Part shown: one piece after another, positions 23,061-27,975 of the stretch
Layout of the letters: the number at the start of each line of letters is the position of its first letter
How positions within the stretch are numbered: position 1 is the stretch's first letter
DNA from: an uncultured Eubacteriales bacterium
GTDB lineage: Bacteria > Bacillota > Clostridia > Lachnospirales > Lachnospiraceae
Reading direction: 5' to 3'
NCBI GenBank assembly: GCA_902783795.1
Contig: CACZSO010000363.1
Coordinates: 1-27,975 of the forward strand
Length of the DNA stretch: 27,975 nucleotides
Notes under the pieces: generated by a model
The model's input: the letters and a program-made list of their open reading frames with translations, nothing else
What the model was told of the DNA's origin: nothing
Databases searched by the model: none
Translations under genes and position numbers: made by a program

Positions 23061-23711
23061 TTAAATATATTCCAGCAGTTCCGCCGGTGCCTTGATAAAA
23101 AAGACAGCCCCGGACTCTTCTTTTTCTTCTTCTGTATGCAGGCCGAACCCGTAAAGAGCTCCGGCAAAATCGATGCCTAGCTCCTTCGCGCCCAAGGCAT
23201 CATTCATGGTATCTCCCACCATAAGCACCCGGGAAAGATCCCTGATCCCGCATTTTTCAATGCAGTTTCTTATAATATCTGTCTTTGTCAGTTTCCCCAC
23301 AAAATCACAGCCTTCGATGGCATCCATGCGTTCCGTAAAATGGTAGGCTTCGGAGATCTTCTCTGCATAGTCGCAGCGTTTATATGTACCCGTCGCCACC
23401 TTGATCCCCCGGTCTCTCAATGCATCTATGGTCTCCAGGATCCCGTCATAATAGTCAGCTTTCAAAAGATTTACTTCACTGTAATGTGTCCGGAAATCAT
23501 TCGTTATCTCCCAGATCTTTTCTTCTGTCAGGTCAAACATCCTTCCGATCTGGACGTTAAAGGGAGGACCGATAAATACTTCAAGTTCCTTATCTGAAAG
23601 ATCCGCAAGGCCATATTTCCTAAGCGTATATCCGGCAGACCCGGTCACGCCTTCCTTCGTATTCATGAGTGTCCCGTCAAAGTCAAAAATCACCAGGTCA
23701 TAGCGGTTCAA
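23061..23711 (-). CDS. HAD-family hydrolase (phosphoglycolate phosphatase-like)
   Basis: Haloacid-dehalogenase phosphatase with motif I DFDGTLMNT (Asp10 nucleophile, Asp12 acid/base), a helical cap, motif II ATGTYK, the motif III lysine region, and motif IV VLMVGDTMNDALGAKELG. This is the Gph/PpaX-like group, but the substrate cannot be fixed; sugar phosphates and pyrophosphate are both possible. The reading frame continues upstream to an ATG at 23774, but the promoter -10 (23746-23751) lies inside that extension, so the true start must be further down. I choose the TTG at 23711, with AGGAGG 9 bases upstream, giving 216 residues. It leads into dnaE. Confidence 0.85.
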   Translation of the reverse strand: MNRYDLVIFDFDGTLMNTKEGVTGSAGYTLRKYGLADLSDKELEVFIGPPFNVQIGRMFDLTEEKIWEITNDFRTHYSEVNLLKADYYDGILETIDALRDRGIKVATGTYKRCDYAEKISEAYHFTERMDAIEGCDFVGKLTKTDIIRNCIEKCGIRDLSRVLMVGDTMNDALGAKELGIDFAGALYGFGLHTEEEKEESGAVFFIKAPAELLEYI

Positions 23712-23745
23712 TCCCCTGTCCCTCCTGTTTATCTGTCCTGTCCTG

Positions 23746-23774
23746 ATTATAGCGGAAAACGGCCTTTTTTTCAA
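23746..23774 (-). promoter_or_regulatory. promoter of the HAD-dnaE unit
   Basis: -35 TTGAAA (23769-23774), 17 bp, perfect -10 TATAAT (23746-23751), immediately after the cobT stop codon. Predicted start is near 23739, 28 bases before the chosen TTG. Confidence 0.78.
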
Positions 23775-23776
23775 TC

Positions 23777-24847
23777 TCAGGCCTTGAAATCTTCGTACTC
23801 TTCCACCCTGATATCATCAAAGGTCGCCATCTTCTGATACACCAGAAGTCCCATATCCAGAAGCGGAAGGGCCGCAACTGCCCCGCTGCCTTCACCTACA
23901 CACATATCTGCTATAATGAGCGGCGAAAGGCCCAAGGCGTCTAAAACTGCCATGCCGGCCTTTTCTTTTGAAACATGGCTGGCAAACAGGTATTCCTTCA
24001 CCAGCGGACATAAACTGACCGCCAATACAGCGGCAGCCCCGGTGATCAGTCCGTCTAAAAGCACCGGGATATGATAGATGGCACCGCCCAGACACAGTCC
24101 CATAAGTCCTGCGATATCCAGGCCCCCTACTTTTCTTAAGACATCCACCGGATCCGTATTATCCGGCTGATGCTTTTCGATCCCTTCTTTAATGACCCGG
24201 ATCTTCCTTAGCAGCCCTTCATCAGATAACCCGGCCCCGTAGCCGGTCATCTCTTCCACAGAACGTTTCAGCATAACAGAAAGCACCGCACTGGAAGTGG
24301 TCGTATTTCCTATGCCCATCTCTCCGGTAAGCAGGATATCCATGCCGTCTATTTTCGCCTGTTCTGCCTTCCGGATACCGATATTGATGGCTTTCAGGGC
24401 TTCTTCACGTGTCATGGCCGGCTGTAGAAGAAAGTCTTCGGTACCATAAGAGACCTTATCCTCCGGGACTGTCACACCCTCTACATCCACAGCGACCCCG
24501 ATGTCCACCGGCACCACTTCACAGTCTGCCATACCTGCCATAAGTGCCACGGTACTCACGCCCTTTTTAAAATTTCCGGTGACCGTGGCCGTCACTTCCT
24601 GACCTGTCTGGCTCACGCCTTCTTTGACCACCCCATTATCTGCGCACATGATCACCAGCCGGCGTTTTTTCAGCTGTACATCGGCAGTCTTCCGGATCCC
24701 CGCCAGGCGGATCACCGCATCTTCCAGCTTCCCTAAAGAATACAGCGGCTTCCCGATATGCCGCCAATGTTCCTTCGCTTCCTGCATGGCCTGTCTGTCA
24801 GCCGGCTGTATCCTGGCTATGATCTCCTGTATGGTAAGATCTTTCAT
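23777..24847 (-). CDS. cobT: nicotinate-nucleotide-dimethylbenzimidazole phosphoribosyltransferase CobT
   Basis: Makes the alpha-ribazole phosphate precursor of the lower ligand of cobamides from nicotinate mononucleotide and a benzimidazole-type base. The 356-residue protein has the family landmarks VIMCADNGVVKEGVSQTG, LLTGEMGIGNTTTSSAV, RKVGGLDIAGLMGL and the catalytic Glu319 in ADMCVGEGSGA. Thirty further codons lie in frame upstream, but AAGGAG stands 6 bases before the ATG at 24847, and the protein then starts MKDLTIQEIIARI as in relatives. No other cobamide genes and no cobalamin riboswitch are visible nearby, so this is an isolated cobT. The base it uses (dimethylbenzimidazole or another) cannot be told from sequence. 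Confidence 0.93.
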   Translation of the reverse strand: MKDLTIQEIIARIQPADRQAMQEAKEHWRHIGKPLYSLGKLEDAVIRLAGIRKTADVQLKKRRLVIMCADNGVVKEGVSQTGQEVTATVTGNFKKGVSTVALMAGMADCEVVPVDIGVAVDVEGVTVPEDKVSYGTEDFLLQPAMTREEALKAINIGIRKAEQAKIDGMDILLTGEMGIGNTTTSSAVLSVMLKRSVEEMTGYGAGLSDEGLLRKIRVIKEGIEKHQPDNTDPVDVLRKVGGLDIAGLMGLCLGGAIYHIPVLLDGLITGAAAVLAVSLCPLVKEYLFASHVSKEKAGMAVLDALGLSPLIIADMCVGEGSGAVAALPLLDMGLLVYQKMATFDDIRVEEYEDFKA

Positions 24848-24916
24848 CTCACACTCCTTTATGACCCGGTCCGTCTTTAAGATGTGGGAATGACCCGGCC
24901 GCAAAATCCTGTATAA

Positions 24917-24945
24917 ACCATAACATAAAAAGGTCATATCTTCAA
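24917..24945 (-). promoter_or_regulatory. candidate promoter of cobT
   Basis: -35 TTGAAG (24940-24945), 17 bp, -10 TATGGT (24917-24922), 4 of 6 matches each. It lies back to back with the plus-strand promoter of the ThDP gene, 11 bases apart. Confidence 0.45.
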
Positions 24946-24956
24946 GCGCTAAACAA

Positions 24957-24986
24957 TGGACATTTCCATCTCACCTGTGATATAAT
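24957..24986 (+). promoter_or_regulatory. promoter of the ThDP enzyme-aldolase operon
   Basis: -35 TGGACA (24957-24962), 18 bp, perfect -10 TATAAT (24981-24986). Predicted start is near 24993, leaving a leader of about 80 bases with no riboswitch fold that I recognise. Confidence 0.7.
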
Positions 24987-25052
24987 CTAGAAAAACCAGA
25001 CCCTGTTTTTTACCGGATCTGTATAAGACAGCTCTTTCTATTATTAACTTTC

Positions 25053-25058
25053 GGGAGG
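25053..25058 (+). promoter_or_regulatory. distant ribosome binding site of the ThDP gene
   Basis: GGGAGG is the only purine-rich site before the ATG at 25073, but it lies 14 bases away, longer than the usual 5-9. No in-frame ATG, GTG or TTG lies nearer to it, so the start stands and translation may be inefficient or depend on leader folding. Confidence 0.5.
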
Positions 25059-25072
25059 CACAGCTTACTAAA

Positions 25073-26911
25073 ATGAAGATCAGATTAGCGGATTACGCCG
25101 CTCAGTTTTTATGTGACCATGGAGTCACGGATGTATTCAGTGTAGTGGGCGGCGGCGCCATGCACTTAAATGATGCCCTGGGACATCATCCGGGGCTGAA
25201 AGTTACGTATAATCACCACGAACAGGCCTGTGCCATCGCCGCAGAAGCCTATGCCCGGCTGGATAACCGGATCGCCGCGGTCTGTGTCACCACCGGCCCC
25301 GGCGGGACGAATGCCCTTACCGGTGTCGTAGGCGGATGGCTGGATTCCATCCCCATGTTCATCCTGTCCGGCCAGGTACGTTATGACACTACGGCCCGCT
25401 ACGGTATGCAGTTTACCGATGGTCTGCCTCTGCGCGCTTTAGGCGACCAGGAATATGATATCGTAAAATCTGTGACCCCCATGACCAAATATGCGGTCAT
25501 GATCGAGGATCCCCTGACTATCCGCTATCATCTGGAGAGAGCCTGGCATCTGGCCACCACCGGCCGTCCGGGGCCTGTCTGGGTGGATATCCCGGTAAAT
25601 TACCAGGGCATGACTATTGAAACGGATGATCTTCCCGGCTACGATCCTGCTGAAGATGATAAAGATCTGCCTCCGGCAGTCTCAAAAGAGACCCTGGATC
25701 AGGTCATTTCTCTTCTTAAAGAGGCGAAGCGACCGGTCTTCCATGCCGGCTATGGCATCCGTCTTTCCGGCGGATACCAGGTTTTCCGAGAGCTTATGGA
25801 AAAACTGAACATCCCGGTAGTCACTTACTGGAACGCGGTGGACCTGATCGAGGATGAGCATCCCTTATACTGCGGCCGTGCCGGCAATATGGGCGACCGC
25901 CCCGGCAACTGGGCCATCCAGAACGCTGACTTGATCCTGGCCATCGGCACCCGCATCTCCATCCGCCAGGTAGGCTATAATTATGACACCTGGGCCCGGG
26001 CAGCTAAAGTTGTCATGGTAGATATCGACCGGGCAGAGATGAAAAAACACACCTTGCATGTGGACCTGCCGGTATGGGCGGATGCAAAGGATTTCATAAC
26101 ACGGCTGAATGACCGGCTTTCCGGTACACTGTTTACCGGTACGGACTGGCTCGAGACCTGTCAGCGCTGGAAAAAGGAATACCCTGTCTGCCTGCCGAAA
26201 CATTGGGAGGAGAACGGGGAGACCGCCAATGTCTATGCTTTCGTGCACTACCTCTCTTCCCGGCTTCCCGAGAATTCATTGACCGCTGTTTCTAACGGCG
26301 CCTGCTGTGTGGTCGGCAACCAGACCTATGTGATCCAGAAAGGCAGCCGCATGGCAAATAACAGTGCTATCGCCTCTATGGGCTACGGACTGCCGGCAGC
26401 TATCGGCACCTGTATCGGCGGAGGCCGCCGGACCACCATCTGCTTAGAAGGCGACGGTTCCATCATGATGAACCTGCAGGAGCTTCAGACTATTTTGACG
26501 AACCGCCTGCCCATTAAGATCTTCCTGATCAATAATAACGGCTATCACTCCATCCGGATCACCCAGACTAATCTGTTTTCCGAGCATACCAAGGTAGGCA
26601 TCGGGCCGGAATCCAAAGATCTGTCCTTCCCGGATTTCCGGAAGATCGCCCAGGCATTCGGCTACCCCTATTTTGAGGCCCACAGTAATAAAGAGATGAT
26701 GATGGTGGTGGACCGGGTACTGGAAACACCGGGGCCGGTATTTACAGAGATCTTTACGGACACTGTCCAGGTCTGGGAGCCAAAGAGCGCCACAAAGAAA
26801 CTGGAAGACGGTACTCTGGTCAGCCCGCCTCTGGAAGACCTGGCGCCGTTCCTTCCCAGAGAAGAACTGAAGAAAATTATGATCATCCCACTCATCGATG
26901 AGGAAGGATAA
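25073..26911 (+). CDS. ThDP-dependent acetolactate-synthase-like enzyme
   Basis: Thiamine-diphosphate enzyme of the IlvB-like superfamily that decarboxylates a 2-keto acid and adds the carbon unit to an acceptor. The three domains are complete: Pyr domain with the conserved Glu50 in YNHHEQACAIAAEAYAR and TTGPGGTNALTGVVGGW; a middle domain with AIGTRISIRQVGYN; and the PP domain with the ThDP/Mg motif GDGS (460-463) ending in NNN (487-489). At 612 residues it is slightly longer than IlvB, with a C-terminal tail VWEPKSATKKLEDGTLVSPP. No ilvN regulatory subunit or ilvC lies nearby, and the next gene is aldolase-like, so valine/isoleucine synthesis is unlikely. Similar pairs are, to my memory, known from surface-polysaccharide clusters. 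The substrate is open. Confidence 0.85.
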   Translation: MKIRLADYAAQFLCDHGVTDVFSVVGGGAMHLNDALGHHPGLKVTYNHHEQACAIAAEAYARLDNRIAAVCVTTGPGGTNALTGVVGGWLDSIPMFILSGQVRYDTTARYGMQFTDGLPLRALGDQEYDIVKSVTPMTKYAVMIEDPLTIRYHLERAWHLATTGRPGPVWVDIPVNYQGMTIETDDLPGYDPAEDDKDLPPAVSKETLDQVISLLKEAKRPVFHAGYGIRLSGGYQVFRELMEKLNIPVVTYWNAVDLIEDEHPLYCGRAGNMGDRPGNWAIQNADLILAIGTRISIRQVGYNYDTWARAAKVVMVDIDRAEMKKHTLHVDLPVWADAKDFITRLNDRLSGTLFTGTDWLETCQRWKKEYPVCLPKHWEENGETANVYAFVHYLSSRLPENSLTAVSNGACCVVGNQTYVIQKGSRMANNSAIASMGYGLPAAIGTCIGGGRRTTICLEGDGSIMMNLQELQTILTNRLPIKIFLINNNGYHSIRITQTNLFSEHTKVGIGPESKDLSFPDFRKIAQAFGYPYFEAHSNKEMMMVVDRVLETPGPVFTEIFTDTVQVWEPKSATKKLEDGTLVSPPLEDLAPFLPREELKKIMIIPLIDEEG

Positions 26912-26915
26912 ACCT

Positions 26916-27975
26916 ATGGGAAAAGTCCATCTGTTAGACTGTACTCTCCGTGACGGCGGCTATATCAATGACTGGCGCTTTACGGAAGACGGGATACACG
27001 GCATTTTAAAAAAGCTTAAAAACACCGGCATAGAGATGATCGAGATCGGTTTTCTCAAAGGGTCTTCTTATGATCCTGACCGGACGATGTTCCCGGATAC
27101 CCTTTCCTGTGACCGCGTCCTTCAGGACCGGGACCCTGACATCACCTATGTGAGCATGCTGGATATGACGGCCCCGGTGCCCCTTTCCTGCATCACAGAA
27201 AGAAAGCCCCAGGGCCTGGACGGCATCCGAGTCATATTTAAAAAGCATAAGATCGAGGAAGCCTATCCTTACTGTGCCCATATAAAAAAAATGGGCTATA
27301 AGCTTTTCGTCAACCTGGTCTCTACGGACCAGTATTCAGACGAAGAATTCATCTCCTGCCTGAAGAAATACGAAGCTCTGTCCCCGGATGGCTTTACCAT
27401 CGTGGACACCTTCGGCCTCATCAAGCGTAAACAGTTCCTTCATTATGTCCATCTGATCCATGAGACAGCCGATCCTCAGATCATGCTCTGTTATCACGCC
27501 CATAATAATCTGCAGCAGGCCTTTGGAAATGCGGAGGCTTTGATCGACCTGGATCTTCCGCGTGATATCTGCATCGACGCCTGTGTCTTTGGCATGGGAC
27601 GCGGAGCAGGAAATCTCTGTCTGGAGCTTTTTGCTGATTATATGAATGAAAATTTCGGCACCGGATACCGGATCCAGCCTATGCTGGAGATCATGGATGA
27701 GTATCTGACGGAGTTTTACCGGCGGCGTTTCTGGGGCTATGCCCTGCCCTATTATCTCACCGCATCTTTAGGATGTCATCCGAACTACGGCACTTATCTC
27801 GCTGAAAAAGGAACTTTGACGGAAAAGATGTTCAATGAGATCCTGAAAAGCATTTCCCCTGAGGATAAGCTGACCTTCTCACAGGAAAAAGCAGAACAGT
27901 ATTTCCTGGCCTATATGGAAAGCTTCCTGGATGACCGGGAAGACCTGGCCCGGCTTTCTGACCTCCTTAACGGAA
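26916..27975 (+). CDS. DRE-TIM metallolyase / aldolase-like protein (3' end outside the window)
   Basis: Open through the right edge (353 codons visible). Member of the HMG-CoA lyase/4-hydroxy-2-oxovalerate aldolase superfamily, whose enzymes make or break C-C bonds next to a 2-keto acid with a divalent metal. The N-terminal signature VHLLDCTLRDGGYINDW (Arg12-Asp13) binds metal and substrate. CYHAHNNLQQAFGNA supplies His194 and His196 as further metal ligands, and FGMGRGAGNLCLELF is the usual glycine-rich loop. A C-terminal helical extension beyond the barrel (from about residue 245) is like that of the aldolases seen beside ThDP enzymes. The ATG is 4 bases after the upstream stop with AGGAAGG before it, so the two genes are translated together. 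The true length is unknown. Confidence 0.85.
   Translation, partial: MGKVHLLDCTLRDGGYINDWRFTEDGIHGILKKLKNTGIEMIEIGFLKGSSYDPDRTMFPDTLSCDRVLQDRDPDITYVSMLDMTAPVPLSCITERKPQGLDGIRVIFKKHKIEEAYPYCAHIKKMGYKLFVNLVSTDQYSDEEFISCLKKYEALSPDGFTIVDTFGLIKRKQFLHYVHLIHETADPQIMLCYHAHNNLQQAFGNAEALIDLDLPRDICIDACVFGMGRGAGNLCLELFADYMNENFGTGYRIQPMLEIMDEYLTEFYRRRFWGYALPYYLTASLGCHPNYGTYLAEKGTLTEKMFNEILKSISPEDKLTFSQEKAEQYFLAYMESFLDDREDLARLSDLLNG

Noticed and set aside
22379..23095. Plus-strand open frame of 238 codons
   Set aside because: Antisense to the PHP part of dnaE, with no family resemblance.
24987..25072. Riboswitch (thiamine or other) in the ThDP gene leader
   Set aside because: The leader is only about 80 bases and lacks the conserved TPP motifs; only short 4-bp pairings are visible.

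Overview
The window looks like a core-genome stretch of a low- to mid-GC Gram-positive Clostridia chromosome, probably Lachnospiraceae. This rests on the clustered housekeeping genes (dgt-dnaG-trmK, trhP-era-recO, a one-chain glycyl-tRNA synthetase, long-form hpf), Firmicutes-type promoters and strong AAGGAG ribosome sites, and Gram-positive secreted SH3-NlpC/P60 wall hydrolases. Most genes lie on the minus strand. hpf, an SDR gene, an AI-2E-family membrane protein and the last two genes are on the plus strand. I see no insertion sequence, prophage, CRISPR array or integrase.

Layout. 1-3714 (minus): dgt, dnaG and trmK, then the 5' half of the RNase P RNA gene running off the left edge from its own promoter. 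The rpoD gene usually found between dnaG and trmK is absent. 4023-4562 (plus): hpf with a promoter, a 5' leader hairpin and a bidirectional terminator. 4630-10998 (minus): four surface genes in one direction, namely two paralogous secreted SH3-NlpC/P60 peptidases, an MBOAT O-acyltransferase and a DHHW/AlgX-like O-acetylation partner. The first starts from a consensus promoter overlapped by a perfect WalR-type box. 11373-12077 (plus): an SDR oxidoreductase. 12146-17859 (minus): a nitroreductase, trhP-like U32 protein, era, recO, a lipoprotein of unknown function and glyS. 18035-19219 (plus): AI-2E-family transporter. 19299-19466 (minus): tRNA-Pro(CGG) and tRNA-Trp(CCA). 19565-24847 (minus): cobT, a HAD phosphatase and dnaE. 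24957 to the right edge (plus): a two-gene operon start with an acetolactate-synthase-like ThDP enzyme and a DRE-TIM aldolase-like protein cut by the window end.

The parts most likely to hold undescribed biology are the putative WalR-controlled wall module (two hydrolases plus an O-acetyltransferase pair, with a shared unknown domain in the hydrolases) and the ThDP enzyme/aldolase pair at the right edge. The rest is ordinary replication, repair, translation and tRNA-modification machinery. Several gene starts here are not the longest possible ones. Promoter and ribosome-site positions move them inward, and three of the chosen starts are TTG or GTG.
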